This document shows positions 36,076-50,613 of a stretch of 64,000 nucleotides of DNA, in pieces. The notes beneath the pieces are model-generated. The model was not told where the DNA came from and did not search any database. It saw only the letters and a list, made by a program, of their open reading frames with translations. The translations under genes were made by a program, and so were the position numbers. How positions within the stretch are numbered: position 1 is the stretch's first letter; the number at the start of each line of letters is the position of its first letter. Origin of the DNA: Lates calcarifer (Eukaryota > Chordata > Actinopteri > Centropomidae); contig NC_066844.1 in assembly GCF_001640805.2 (NCBI RefSeq), forward strand, positions 14,995,543 to 15,059,542. The letters run 5' to 3'.

Positions 36076-38739
36076 TTGCTGTATTTTTTTTTTTTTTTAG
36101 TTTACACTACTTTTGAATAATACAGTAACCCTTTATGCTGCTGTCTGGACACTGTGCTTTTAATCCCAAATGTCAGTTTTTGCAGAACCAGACATGATCA
36201 CACACACCAAAGCCATAGACAGTCCAGACGTTGCTGCTTGTCTCTCAGTCCGGACAAAATGCAGACGTGTGTGCTTTTCATAGTAGGGAGTGATGAATTT
36301 TTAATGAACCCGTGTCACCATTCAGTACGGTGGAGCAGGGAAAGCGGTAGAGCCGCTCAAGTCAATTTCAATATTCCTGGATCACTGTCTCTGCCATGTT
36401 CTCATCATATCTTCATTATCTCCCCTTCCTTCAATTTATTTTTATCTGTGAATAATAAAAGGCCCAGTAAATGAGGAAAACGTAGGGATTGGAGGGATGA
36501 GCAGTTGGGGTGGGGGTGTGGGGCTTTTCTTGCATATAAGTGGAACAGAGGAGTTTGATGCGGTGCGTAGACAGGCTGGAGAGAAAATGCACATACCACA
36601 GAGAGTGCTCCTCTTTGTTTACAGCAGCTAAAGATGGACTCATTCTTCCCTTTGCTCTCTGTGGCTAGCTTAAGGCAGGAGAGAATGGAGAGAGTTTGAA
36701 GAGCTGACACAATGAGTCAGAGCGAGGCGAGAGTGAGTGTGAGGGAGAGGGAAGGGCGGTAAAGGTTTAGGCGTCTGCACTGACAGCTTTCTCCTGCAGT
36801 CTGACAGAGCTTTGTTGAGGGTTTCACTGCTGTTGCCGCTCCAGGGTTACACTGATGTTGCTGCCATGGTAAGCACCCAGCCCTGACCTTTTCATGCCCA
36901 CCGTACAAATATCCCATCCTCCACACCGCAACTTTACCCCTGCGTGTCTGGATTCACATTCGAAGAAAAGAAAGTTGAGAACAGGCTGTCATGCGTTGAC
37001 AGATGGCCCACACTGTCAGTAAAACGTCATCACAAACCACATCTCCCACGAGGCAGGAGGCCTTGGCAGGAGTAGTGGTGAGGATGACCATTGCCATCTG
37101 TGCCCCTGCAACAGATGCTGCAGACAATACAGAGGCCACATGTGTCACACCGTGTTTCATACACAAGGCTGACTGTAATGCCCCGTGCTGGGTATTAGTT
37201 TCGGGTGTGTCAGCGCTGTGGAAATTGTTAGATTTTTTTAATTATTTTTTTTATGCTGCTTCATCCTGCAAACTAACTCTGACATATTGGAGCTGTAAAC
37301 CCCATTCTGTCCCTCTCATTTCTCTTCCCCTCTGCCTGACTTTCTGTCTGTCTGTCACTCCATCATATCTATCTCACCGTCTATTACCGTCTCTCCTGTT
37401 CTCCATCTTCCCGGCTGCTGTCTCTCTCACTCACCAGCTCACCGACTGTAGTTAAGAGAGAGCATGAAAAAAGATGAGCAAACAATGCCGACTGCCTCAG
37501 AATTCATTTTCAAGCCCCACGTGCTCCTGCCTTCTCCCCATCTCTGCCTTCCCTCCACCTGCAATATTCCTCCTCCACTGCTCCCACACAGGATTAGGCT
37601 TAAACGAGAAATGTATTGTTTCTTTCATTCACTCAAGTCAAAGAGTAATTGAGTTAATCTGTCTGGTTGTTGGGGAGCAGCAGAGATTAGGGCCTCTGTT
37701 GGCAGAGATGGAATCACAGCCTTAAAAGATGAAATAAAAATGTCACTGCGTCTTTAATGACAGCCAGCTTGACATTTCCCAGCAAGCTTTTCATAGGAAA
37801 TACTCATTCAGAATTTTTTTTTTTCCTTGCAGTACAATGGAGGGAAATGCCATGTCATTCCATTACTTCATCATGAGATGTCTGTAAACTTTTATGAACT
37901 CCTTTACTTTTACAGAAAGAGCATATCTAGTTCATAAGGCAGCAAATATTTGAAAAAACCTTAGATAATGAAAGCCATATGTGGATATTGACAGCAACTC
38001 AAAACTTTTGACGAGGACATAATTAGCAGTTTGTGAAGTTACCACTGCAGCAAGTATAGTGTAGGTGCAGGTATAAGGACGTTAATGGGCCTTTTTAGAT
38101 TATATATGGCATCACTGTGTGCTGTAGGTCCCCCCTGGGAAAACGAAACCTATCCAAGGCCTAAAACAAGCTAGCTTGATTATGTTGACGCATAACCGGA
38201 GAGAGATGGATATTTGTCATCTCTACGCAACTGACAACCCTGCAAATTTCCCTGTGTGTGCCAGAATTTGCTTATCCCACCTCAACAGTAACCATGCCAA
38301 CATAGCAATTGTGCCTAATGGATTTCACTGCACCGTTATTGCTGAACACACAAATAGTTATGGGGTGAATGAAAGCTTTTTTTCCCTGTGCACAGCAGAA
38401 AGACTGTGTTCAGTTTTACAAGTCCCGGCAGAATGATTTGAATTTATTTTTAACAGATAAAAGGTTTTATGGAGGCTTATTGCTGCTGTGGGTGATTGGA
38501 AGTGAGAAGAAGCGCGTCAGAATCTGATGAGCCACTCCATGTGCTGTCCCAGAGGCCTGAGGTATAATTGGCTTATGGCAGGATCATTAGGTCACCACAT
38601 CTTTTTCCTTGCTGACCACAGAGTAAACCAAACCAAACCTAACAAACCATCAGAGATAAATGCAGGGTGTGCTTGAAAGCAAATCCTAGAAGTAATGTTA
38701 ATGTAACCTGGCTAGCAAATCTATGCTAATTTAAAGGAA

Positions 38740-38990
38740 TATTTTTACCTCTGTAGCTACAGACAAGCAGCCTGATACACCTAACACACTTCATTTTAAC
38801 CAGAAAATAGTGCAACACTAACCCATAAAATAACAAATTGTCATTTTTACAGTTAGGCTAGATGTTTCCCCTTTGTGGCTCCAGTAACATACCTAACATA
38901 CACAGACATGAGATTGGCGTCAATCTTCTCATTTAACTCAAGAAAGTGAATAAGCGTAGTTTCCAAAAATGTCAAACCATTGAAGATATC
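38740..38990 (+). repeat. old dispersed repeat, third copy of the 18729 family
   Basis: It contains GGCTAGATGTTTCCCC, then ACAGACATGAGATTGGCGTC, AATCTTCTCATTTAACTCAA and GAAAGTGAATAAGCGTAGTT followed by CCAAAAATGTCAAACCATTG. The order matches the 18729 copy and is better preserved at this end. The left border is uncertain. Confidence 0.65.
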
Positions 38991-41900
38991 CAAATGCCTT
39001 TGCGATGTGTTCCTGTATTGTTTAGCATGGGGGTCGCTCTAAAATGCCATGGTCAGGGCCACATTGCTGAAGTCTGTACCCAGCCTTGGCTGCCATCTCC
39101 AGAATGACCCAGACAAATCCCAGGATGTGAGGTTTTTACCAAATTGAATTTCTCTGCCTGTCTTTATTCAATCTTCCTGTCTGTGCACTTCAAGGCCTCC
39201 TCAGTGCCAAGGCCTGAGCTTTTAGATTTTGCAGGTTTTCTGTGCGTCTCTGCTGTGAGTCAGATCTAGAGGAAAAGAAGTAACAATAAACCCGGAAGCT
39301 CAAAGTCCAGGGTCAGGCATGTATTGATTCTATTCTGTAAGCGAGGAGACGAGAGAGATCAGACAGTACATCCAAAGTGACTTGGAAGATTAATGGCACA
39401 CGATATAAACTAGTCTACATAGTGAATCACCGTAGAAGGCAAACACTGGCTACTTGAAGACAACAGTGCATACCGTCAGTGGTGCCAGCACACCCACACA
39501 TGAGTAAATATATGAGTGGATTAGTAGAATTAAGTTTCCTGGAGGACCAGTTGGCAGGCGGAATAGGACAAACAGGTGCTTCTGTTTAGAGGTAGATGAA
39601 GGAGGAACAGCTCCAACAAAAAAAAACTCCTCTGCCTTTTTGCTTTTTCCTGCCTGACAGTAAACATTAATTTGCCTAAATCCCAAAACAGCTGGAAAAT
39701 TATAAAGAAGTGCTTAGTGAATAGTTAGCAGTTATTTAGCCAATCCTGTGCCACCTGTCTGGCTCCAGATACATCAGCATTTTCTCCTCCTATTCTCTGG
39801 GCTTTTTCTCCTGGGTTTCTGACAGTGATCAGGGGAGTTGGAGCAATGCTGAGCTGAACAGTGCTGACAAAGCCAAAAGGCTCTGCACTTCAGGCTCCGG
39901 AGTGGCTGGATCGATGCATTGCCATCACCGTGGCCTGGGGGAACGGCTGCCACCATCCTTCATACTGCACTGGATGTCCTCATCTGCCTCTCTGTCACCT
40001 CTCTGCCCGCGGCACGACGGAGATTTATGCATAGCAGACAGCTCGAGTCCAAGCATACGTTGCGGGTTAGCAAGCTGCAGTGTATGACACTAGCATTGCT
40101 GTTGGCTAGCTCAGATAGGCTCGGTGTCTGAAACTCATCGTTTGGAAAGTTTCACACCTACACTGACAAATTGATGCTGGCAAGAAACTCAAATTCAGTC
40201 GTGGCATGAAAATAAGGCTCGGCAATTAATTTTATATTTTAAATCCCGGACCTGTGATTGCAGCACGGCGGACTGTGTTGAACACATTCCTCCACCGCAG
40301 ACTTTGTTTACACAGTGATTTTCAGGTTTAAATTTACTTTTCACACTCAGATTTATTGCTTGATATTTTTATATTAGCACAATATGTATTTCCACCCTGA
40401 AGGTTTGTGAGCTTGTGGAATGTTTGTACACACTGCAGAAAACACTATGTGAATGGGAAAAGGCCAAACACCAGGCAAGTTTCCATGTCCACCCAGGTGG
40501 TGGTTATTATATATTATAAAAAGGGAACATCACTTCCTGCTAAGCTTTGAGAACTCCACTATCAAGGAATGAAACACATTGGTACACTCTGGTACATTTG
40601 CTGTAGATTAACTTGTACATTGCACTCATATTAGCAGCTTTTATATATATCTGTTTTGTCTGTTTTGCTTTCAAAACAGTGTGCACTGAATCTCAGTTTT
40701 AAGGCTGCATTTCATTGTTCACACGTAGGCGAAGTGTTTCTGCTCTTTTCATTAAGTTGGGACCCGTCTCAAGAGGCAGGATAATCATGTTAGTTGAATA
40801 AAGTAAAATCCAGAACCCTGAAACCTGACCATGGACTGAAATAAAAAGAGCTATTCCGCCTTGTATTCAGTACTGTTTAACAGCTAATTTAATAATCCTA
40901 CTCTGGGAAACAGGCCCTTGGTGTGCTTTTGTGTTGTGCATTCAGTACTGTTATTTCTGGTTGGGTCTTAGATCCTCAAGCTTTTGCTCGAGTGAAAACA
41001 AAATTTAGCCAACCTCTCCAGGGCCCCAGACTAAATTTTAGAAGCGGTTTGCCAGGCTGGCAACAGGCCATCAGCTTTTCGTTGCCAAATCGACAGAATG
41101 GATGGCGTATTTTAATTGTTTGTAATGGGAGTGGGAGATAATGGTCCTGTGTAATTATAGCCCATATTAAATTAATGAAAAATGATACCAAGAATGATTA
41201 AACATATTTTACTTAATACAAACGACTTTTTGCTTCTCTTGCTGTCTTTTGTGTGTCGCAACCCCCCCCGCCCCCCCCCACACACACACATACTGTGTGA
41301 GTGTTTTCAGCTTCTCTGAGGTAAAAAAAGGAAAGAAAAACATTAACTTACTAATTTTAGGCAGGAAATTTTCAAAGTAGGGTAAATCAAAATAGGTGAA
41401 ACAATTACCTGCTGCAAAACTAATTAGATCCTAAGTTTGTCAAATCAGATAAGACAGAAAAAAGCCTTTTAGTTTCTTCAGAATGTAGTAAACAGTGTTG
41501 TCAGTTTTTCCACTCTTGCAATGCCCTCTTCCTGTTTTTTAATCTGTCCTTCTCTATTACTCAGTTCTGCTTTGCCTCCCAAGTTTGGATGAAGTGTGAA
41601 CATCTCTTTTGTTCAAAATGAGCCATCTTAAAATGGGCACTGTCTTGTAGATTATCCTGTGGTGCTGACAGTTTATCTTTTTTCAGCTTTGTTATTTGTA
41701 AGAGTAGTAATCCATGTAATAGCAGCACTCTTGCTTACTTAGGCAGAAGGTTAGACCCATACGCTGAGGTAGAGGCATATGGTGAGATTCTCCTAACACA
41801 GGAAAAGTGGTTGTCAATAAAGCCGGCCAGATGGTTAGCAGAGGTCCAAATCTTTGCAACTTTGGCAATCTGGGATTATAGTTAAGGGGTTACGGCCTTG

Positions 41901-43839
41901 CCGTGACATAGCTGCACCTGTGTGTGTAAGCTCCATAGCTCTCAAAAATGTACAGTCAATACACTGAGGCCACAGAGATACCAAGTGCAACAACGTGATT
42001 AGTCAGCTTGAGCTGTATATGTTTTTTCCTACAAGGAGGATTTGGATTGGATTGAGGAGATCGCAGGAAGACTTCTCCTAAAACACAGGCCATTTCCACC
42101 AGAAATCTTCACTGCCGTTGCTACTCTGTTACAGTGAATAAAAGAACATCGTCTCCTACTCAGTTATGAGATACAGCAAAATAGACGGTCACCTGGATGT
42201 ATTGCTAGTAATATAAATAATGCATAGCCCGTTATTGTTTTATGAAACAATTTTAACTCAGTAACTATGAGGAATATACTGTAAGTAAAGCACAATACAG
42301 CCCGATGATGGTTTGTGTCGGTGCTGTCAATGGGTGAAATCTGAACTGTAGGTATCAAGTAAATCCAGCTTTACTATCAAGCCTTATTCTTCCTTTAACT
42401 GTACCAAACCACTACACTGTAGCAACCTAACATGCATATGCTGCAGAATGACCAGTTCTCTCAAACAGACGCATGACAGAGCCATCCTTTCTGTTCAGTT
42501 TCAATCCAGCTTAATCAGATGACAAGCCTTCCTGTTGCTTACTAGCCATTGTTGAGGCAGATTGCCTGACAGTCAAACGAGATGGAGTCAGTTTTTCCCT
42601 CAAAGACATCACATAAACCACTTCCACTACAGTATATATATGGTGACTTGGTTAAGAAGGGCAATTAAGCCTATTCCCATTACTTGTGCGATAACGTGCA
42701 ACACCCATCCTCACCTGATAACCTAAACAGGCTGATTCTTTATAGATTAATGACTTGTCGGCAGCTAATGTATTTTTATCACAAGGTCATGAGTGATGTA
42801 TTATCAGTTAATGAGAAATACAGAAATGTCTGGTGTGAGAGAGGTGGGGAGGAGGTAAACACACACACTGAGAGACACACTCATTTGACCTTTCAGAAGG
42901 GTTTTGTCTGGCCTGCGGTGAGTTGTCCTGCAGTGATAAGAATAATGGTTTTGGCGCCATGGCCCGGGGAGACCGACCTCCCATTCCCTCCTGGTAGATG
43001 AGCAGAAAGGTTCGGCCTCTCCTATTGTGCCTTCTACATCCATAGCAGACAATGAGGCTCAGTACTGCCCACTTAAGGGACAGGCGTATGTTCGTATTAA
43101 GGACCACTGCAGATCTCTCTGATAACTGTCACTAGGGGACTTATATAGGAAACGTTAGGAGGAGCCGAGCAGTGGAGGAAAAAAGACACTTGCGTTAGAT
43201 TATTTATAAATCATACAACATAAAACTGTCTTTATTGCCCTCAAGGACAAAGAGGATGTTCATGAGACATAATATTGTACCCTTCGTCTGATGGGCTTTT
43301 GAGGCGTGTTGGATTTCTCCGTCGAGTATTGTGCAAAAAGAACACAGTAGGAGCCCACTGATATTCTTCATTATTTAATTTCACTGTAGGTCGGAGCTAC
43401 ACTTGAAGCAGTGAATGAGTGTGAAAGGGTCCTTGTTGAAATCCTCCCGTTCCTATCTCTGTGATCTCAGCATTTACACAGTGTTAGGCAGCTGGGGACA
43501 TCAAACGCACTAAAAAGGGAAAGTGGAAAATGTTAGGTGCAAATGTATTAGTCATGTTTTTAATTGATTTTCTGGAACAGGCCAGGGTGGCTTCAAAGCA
43601 AATAGCTGTTGAAAGAAACTCAGATTTGTTGCTTTTAAGAGAGGGCTAAATTCAAGTGCCTACACATATCTGAGCTCAAACTGGGATTGCGTAAAGGGTA
43701 ATTACACAGAATGAAATGTTGTAGCTGCAGTATGGCATTACAAAGTTAATGATAAATGCTTGCTTATATATGGTGCTATTTACAAAGCCATATACTGTAC
43801 ATTTTCTACATATAGCTAGGATGTGACTGACTTAAAGTT

Positions 43840-44290
43840 GCACTAGTCAGTACTTTAATATTGGTAACAGATTAAGTGACCTTGTGCAATGGGAAAGGGA
43901 TTGTTTATAGTGAAGAAGCGGAACAGAATCATCATGTAGCTCTTTAGTGCACGTCAGCTCTATGAAGCATTGCTGCATCTTTCAGCTCATTGTTTTGGTT
44001 TTATGGCCCAGAACTTTACTGTTTTGTTTCAGTCTTAATGCTCACACCTACATCATTTCCAGCAGCAGCAAAAAACACCACAACAAAACAATCAAAGAAA
44101 ACACCTCCATCTGATAAACCCACTGTACATCACCTGCTTAGCACCAGACTGACAAAGTGAGTGACTAGCTTGTGAACAAAGTGGAACATTTAGCAGCTAA
44201 GGTGCAGGATACGTCCCTCGGGAGTTGTTGATGACTAAAACAGATCTAAAAGATTTAATGTTGGATTTACATTCATTGGGTGATTTGTTT
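43840..44290 (+). repeat. probable dispersed repeat of a further family
   Basis: It runs from AGTTGCACTAGTCAGTA to a 3' part with GTGAACAAAGTGGAACATTTAGCAGCTAA, GTCCCTCGGGAGTTGTTGATGAC and GATTTACATTCA. I recognise this series from many fish genomes, but no second copy is evident in the window, so the borders are approximate. Confidence 0.5.
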
Positions 44291-46395
44291 GTTCTTTTAT
44301 ATGATTCTGTGATTTTCTTTTAGCCTAGTCTTTGAAAATTTTGCAGTACTTCACTTCCTCTAACTCTCTTTTTATTGGTTTGACACTAAATGTAAAATGT
44401 TTTCAGTTTCAGCCTGAAGCACAGTGCATTGATTCCTGTTTTGACTTTAATTCTGTTCCTTAGCCGAAGAAGCAATTACCCTCATAATGACAACATCAGC
44501 ACCCGGCTCACAATAATTTGTCCGTACACTCCATGTACCTGTGCTCTTCAGATGAATGTCATCTGCTTTGCAGGCCTTCTGGCCCTCTGGAGGAACCAAC
44601 CTAAAGCCACTTTTGTGTGCTGGGTGATAATAATGACACCAGTTACTTTCATCACTTACTCTGCTGATTGATCAGTAGATTGACCCTCATCATTTCAGAT
44701 GGCAGGAATCTGACTGAACAATTACTTCAGCACCATGTTTCCGTCCCTCCTTAGGCCAGATGAGCAGTAGGGAGAAGGTCACTCTTTAAACAGCAAGTGC
44801 ATGCCCAAATGAAGAGTCAGAAAAAAAAACAGGGAGTGAAGCAATTATGAGTATGTGATAGCAGTCAGTGTAGCTAACTTCTTAGATGGCCTTGATCACC
44901 TCTGAGGCAAAATACTAATGAGTGTTGTCCCTGGTCTCGGGGCCTGGAGACTAATGGCTGGCCCTGGCCTATCGCTTGCCCCAGGGGGGCTTTGGACTAG
45001 TGACAGGATTAGAGAGAAATGGATGAGAGCAATGGATAATGAAGGAGATCTGTCTTAAGTCTAATCATTGGCTTTAGGAGACATGACCAGGGCTGGAGAG
45101 AGGGGGAGCTAGAGAAGATAAGAGGTATGTTTCTTGTTGTGATTACACTTTTTATCACGATTGAAGATCCAATATGTTCCCATTGTCAGAGGCTCAACGA
45201 GGTGTTTTACTCAGTTAAAGCACGCACCCCATTCATACATGAATGTAGAGAAAGTGTAGTTTCACTGGACTTGGATAAGACACCTCATTATTGAGACGAA
45301 GCGATACACCTTTTATCACACAAATTTAGTGTTGCCTTTTCCTCTGGCCTCCATTCCCTTAAATTAGCCTGTCAGGCATAACAGATATTTCTGTTCCTCT
45401 CTAAGTGTATATTTGTAATGCTAATTAGGGCAATTGTGGGGAATCAAATCAAGATGCTGAACACAGCAGCTAAACAATCACCAGGGAAGGATGCAAACAC
45501 TTTTATGCTAATAACATGAGAAAGGGGAAAAAAGATGGAGAGGAAAAACAGAGAAGAAAGGACCGCTGGTCAGCTCAGTGAGGGAGAAGTGATGGAGAGT
45601 GAGGGCTGAGAGGGAGAGAGATAAAATGAGAGGGGGAGAAAATTAAAAGCTGATTACCTTGTGAGTGAGTCTTTGGTTTCTCTGAGGACTCGGGGGTGGA
45701 GTAGGGGTAGGAAGCTTGTTTTTAGTCTTATAGTATTTATTAAGGCCAGTCTCCAGGGTAATCAAGACCATCTAAAAATAAACCAGCTGCAGTCATAAAC
45801 ACTGGACACAGGCCGAGCACTGCCTTATGTCCTGTAACTGGACTCCTTTAGTCACTCACCCGTAACGTCTCTCCCATTCAAATGGAGGAGATTTCTGCAC
45901 CATGTCAGTTATTATGATGAAGTGTGACCATTATCTAAAACCTGAGGTTTGTTCTCTACATTGTACAATATGTGCAGCAGGGGCAACGTGATTCATTCCA
46001 GAAAAAAAAAATACTTACTCGAGAATAATGGGTTTTCATTACAGTCATTATACGGTTGAGTGAGAGTCACAGATATTTCCCAGAAGCCCCTTTTGTCCCC
46101 TGATCCTTGCCCCTAGTTTGCTCACATTCCCCTCTTTGTCACTTGGCCCAGCTGAGGTCCCACCACCTCGCTCAGGGCTATGTGAAATTATTATATTGTA
46201 CTGGGAGATAACAGACAGTGTGTAGCCTTGAGGCAGTTTCTTCGCTTCACCTCCTTAAAAAAGACATTGCTGTGATAAAGCGGGGCTCCTTCTCTGCTCA
46301 CGCTAAATCGAAGGGGAAGCCTTAGAGGCAAGGTCTGGTGAGTGGGAGCCAGATTAAAGAAATAAAAGAAACAATTGGCTGATATGTTTTGCAGG

Positions 46396-46420
46396 TTTTT
46401 TTTTTTTTTTTTTTTTTTTT
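46396..46420. repeat. T homopolymer (25)
   Basis: An uninterrupted run of 25 T. No retroposon body is recognised beside it. Confidence 0.95.
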
Positions 46421-46850
46421 GGAGGCATTGTTTGCTGCCTAGATGCAAGTTTTCTCCAGTGGATGGATTGATTAGTGGCCAATTTCACCGACTTGGCATG
46501 GTCTGAAATTAGTGGGTAGCTACTGCTGAGATGGTCAGCCTAAAGGCATGCAAAACAACAAGGACAGAGGGTGCCCATTAAAGTTCACCATAGTGTGAAT
46601 ATTTGAAGTTTGGCAACACTTTAATGATGTATTTTAAAGATTATCTAGTGAGGTGTAGGAGGAAATATTTCTGGATGTTCAGATGGTGTGTCTCCTGAAC
46701 ATACTGACAGATCGTTTCTTAGAACCGGTTTGTTAAGGTCACCAACCTTTAAAATGGTTAATCCGGACACACCTGAGGACAGCACACATTGAGACGCACT
46801 TGTGCCCCCTAGCTGCGGTATGCTTAGGAGATAACAAATTCACAAACAAA

Positions 46851-46885
<35 letters not shown>
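46851..46885. repeat. (CA)n microsatellite
   Basis: A pure CA run of about 17 units. Confidence 0.95.
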
Positions 46886-46889
<4 letters not shown>

Positions 46890-49800
46890 ACACACATCCA
46901 CACAGAGGAGAAAAGCTCCTGGGCTGAATGGTGGTGTATTAATCACACTGACGCCTGGCACTGCGATCTGTGACCCAGTCTTTTAATTGCATCCGCTCTG
47001 CTTTGCTCCCTCTCTCCCTCTTTATCTTGCCTCTTTCCCCTTTCTCATTCCTCAAGCCTCCTCATGCCCATGCCCATGAGAGGAGACTAATGCAGAGGTA
47101 AGAGGGAGGGCTGGGGACAAGCAAAACCCAAATGCTTTACCAATAAGTGCCCCGGCCAAAACTCACGGGACAGCAAATGCAGCAGCACATTAACACACTG
47201 AGATTCAAGCCATAGTGTGGAACGAAGTTTAGTGTGTAATGTGGTAATGTGCAAGTGATGTGGTGTGCAATGAAAAACAAATATCTGTGTGGAAATCTTT
47301 ATAATCCTTTGAAATACCATGACAACCTTTGAAAAACCTCCACAGAGCATGTGCCCCACACAACATCCTGTACGTGTGTGGTTACATTACACACAGATCT
47401 GCAGCATAAAGACTCTCTGTAGCCTGACAGGCTTGTAGGCTCCGACGCAGGAGGGCCCTCTTTTACAGCTGTTCCTCTATACCTGCAGAAGCAGGGAGGT
47501 GACAGAGAGAGAACAAAGGTGTGATGGGGTGGGGGTGGCAGGGTTGTGGGCGGATGTTGGCCACATAGACTTGACAGTGCACTAACAATGTGACAAGTTT
47601 TCATTCAGCCACGTAAGTGCGGCAGCACAAGATAACAAGCGTGTGGTGTTTAAAAAGTGAAACATGAGCGCTGACGCTCACAAATGCAGGTTGACAGCAC
47701 CTTGTCTTCCCACGCACACACATACACAGCTACGGGAACGGAGGGAGTCGATGACACCCATTCCCATTTATGCATCAGCTGTAATAATCGTATATGCAAA
47801 GAGCCCGTGTCACACACTCCCACTCCAATGTCCCTCTTCTCTCTCTCACTCTGTCTCTTTATCTCTCTCACTTCTGGCTCCCTTGCACGCATAAGCACAC
47901 ACAGCGACATACACACGCAGGCACACATGCTCACGCACTTGAGTCGCAGTGGTTTCCTTTTGTGAGAACGAGCTGTCAGAGGGAACTGTGTGGGCTTTTG
48001 TTAAAACAGAGAACTGCAGAGGCAGAGAAATTCATTTCCAACTGCGGCAAAAAAAAATAAATAAATAAAAAATCCTTTTCAGGAAAGTCACATTGTACCT
48101 GCAGTGTTTTAAAAACAGCAGCATGTAAATTGAATTAGTTATAAGCATTCCTGTGGGGGCACAGTGGGCTTGGTTTCAAAAGACTTTCAAGGTTTGTGGA
48201 TGTACTGCACGGGGCGCCGCAGGTTTGACTACAGATTCACAAGACGCTGCACTTTATAGTTGTGATAAATCAAGACGTCAGAAAATAGATTTTACATCTT
48301 AACTTGCCAATCACACTTGTTCCTCTGCAGCTACCTTACCGCCCACTGAAAGATGTAAACTTTTCTCAATTCTTTTGCCTCTTGTGGGTGGAGAGAATAT
48401 TACAGCTCACATGTCTCTGGTAGCTGAACTTGAATAGAGTAGAGCTGCTATAATGTCACTGTCAGGTGCACTTTCAGACTTTTCTTCATGTTTAAATTTA
48501 CAGTGGAGGATTACAAGAACCATTATGAATCGTTCCAGTTCATCAAAACCATTTAGTTCCCTAAAGAAAAAAAACCCCCAAAAAACTCTTGGCATCTGAG
48601 TTGAAAACAAGGCTGTTTCTCTCAAGTCCTGAAAAGCTCACATTTTGCAGATAGCATACAGGTTTTTCACAGGACTTGGATTTTTTCAAGTACATTGCTA
48701 TCAGCAGAGGATTTTCATGTGGAATTCAAGGGTCTAATCTCTTAGTTTGCAAATGAGGCTTTTTGTATTTGGTTTCACAGAGCCACATTTGATGTAGTTT
48801 ATCTTCAGAAATTAATTCAGCTTATTGTGAGTGACACTGCTTATCAGGGTACTTAAAAACAAATGCTTGAGCATCCGAGCATTTCATTCGTATTTCAGTT
48901 TTAATACTTAATAGTGTCGAGTTAAACCAGTGCTGTCATTTAAAATGAAAACACAGTCATTGTGGACAACTCCTTGGACATAATCATATAATTTAAAATA
49001 GGTGGATGATAATGATCAGTCCTTTTTGGAATGAGATATTCCAATACTCTTTACAGCTTCTTACATACAGTATGTTCTGTATTTTAGCAGTGCACGTTTA
49101 CTTGTCAGTGGGCTCTGTGCTGCTGTCTATCACATCCTCAGCCTGGCAAAAATACTGTTATTTGCAAATTGAGTGGGTGGCGTTGATTTTCCCGTTGGCT
49201 TGAGGAAAGCAGCGGGGTACCGGGGGGAATGTTTACTTAGCACTGTGCCACGACTGCGATGAACAGCACCTTAACAAAAGCAGCTCCATATGCTCAGTCT
49301 GGACCTATTTACAGGCTCCACTCACAGCATACCCCTCTCTCAAGTATATACCACAGGGACACTTTTATCTTAAACTTTTTTCCACAACTGTGTCAAGTGG
49401 GAATTTTTATGTCCCACACCAACCCATTTAGGCACAAGTTTGTTTACTGTCTATATTTAGCTGTTGTAGCTAATATTATAATCTTTATTTATAAATCCTT
49501 CAAATCACAGGAGACAAAGTGTTTTGCAACTCATTAAATACAGATCAGAGTAGGAGAAGGAACAGTAAGTATAAGGTGAGAAAGGCAGAATAAAAGCAAG
49601 ATTCATAAAAGGGAGGCTTCAGTAAGAACAGTAATAAATGGATGTTACATGAAAGCCCATCTAAATAAAATCATCAGTAAAATCATATGATCACTTCTAA
49701 AAACCAGCTAACAAGTGTGAAAATGCTAAAATCAGACTGACTTGGTGTCTGTGATGTCTTTTTTTTGCACCTCTTGTAGATCTTTTGTGCCACTCTCTCA

Positions 49801-50039
49801 GCTCACTTTAACAGGGGTAATAACTGACCCACCAGGGTGCCCATTTTTATGTCTGGCTGGGCTGTCGGCTCAGACTGGCTGTCCTGGTTTGCGCGGGGGA
49901 GAAAGTGCCCCAGTCTGCAGGGAATGCAAGAGTAAGAGGAGAAGAGGATAGATGAGGACAGGTGGAGGGTAGGTTGGGTTAAACAGGGAAAAAATAAGGA
50001 CAGTAAGAGAAGGAGGACAGGGAGCTGTGTCTTAGAGAA

Positions 50040-50097
50040 CAGGGGAGTGGAGGAGAAGGGAGGAGACAGTGACAAGAGAGAGAGAGGGGGGGGGGGG
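50040..50097. repeat. polypurine tract ending in (GA)n and G11
   Basis: GGGGAGTGGAGGAGAAGGG and related blocks, (GA)n, then a run of G. It is the densest part of a purine-rich stretch from about 49925. Confidence 0.85.
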
Positions 50098-50296
50098 TCG
50101 ACAGGTGAACATGGTGTAGGCGGATGCAGCGGGATGAGGGAGGCACGCTCCATGTGGGTGCGCAAAGCAGGCTGTGCAGAGTTACTACCTGCCATCTGTA
50201 TTATGCACATGTAATATCTCTATACAAGAGCTGTTTTGGCCTCCTCTAGGGTATTGTTGTGGATCTACAAGCAGGATGAGGCAAAGAGCATAAGCG

Positions 50297-50356
50297 TATC
50301 TCTCTCTCTCTCTCTCTCTATCTGTGTATGTCTGTCTGTGTGTGTGTGTGTGTGTA
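50297..50356. repeat. (CT)n then (GT)n microsatellite
   Basis: A CT run at 50297-50319 is followed by TGTCTGTCTG and a GT run to 50355. Confidence 0.9.
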
Positions 50357-50561
50357 TGGAGGACTTGGTGGTCGGCGGTCACGGCTGCTTGCCTGCTCTG
50401 TTTTAGCTGCTTCTGTGCTGTGCTAGCCGCTCTGTTGGACAGCATGTTCTCTGCTGTACGAGTCCAGAGAAGAGCAGCCGAGCAGAATGACACCAGCCTC
50501 AGCAGCTTGCCAAACACCGCTGTGGATGGCAGGACGCGCTAAAATATACTACACACACTCT

Positions 50562-50582
50562 GACACACACACACACATACAG

Positions 50583-50609
<27 letters not shown>
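50562..50609. repeat. (CA)n microsatellite
   Basis: Two CA runs are separated by TACAGA. It lies about 205 bp after the GT run at 50336-50355, in opposite sense. Confidence 0.9.

Positions 50610-50613
<4 letters not shown>

Noticed and set aside
49803..50210. 135-codon minus-strand Pro/Ser/Leu-rich ORF
   Set aside because: It is created by the purine-rich tract read in reverse. Low complexity, no signal or domain.
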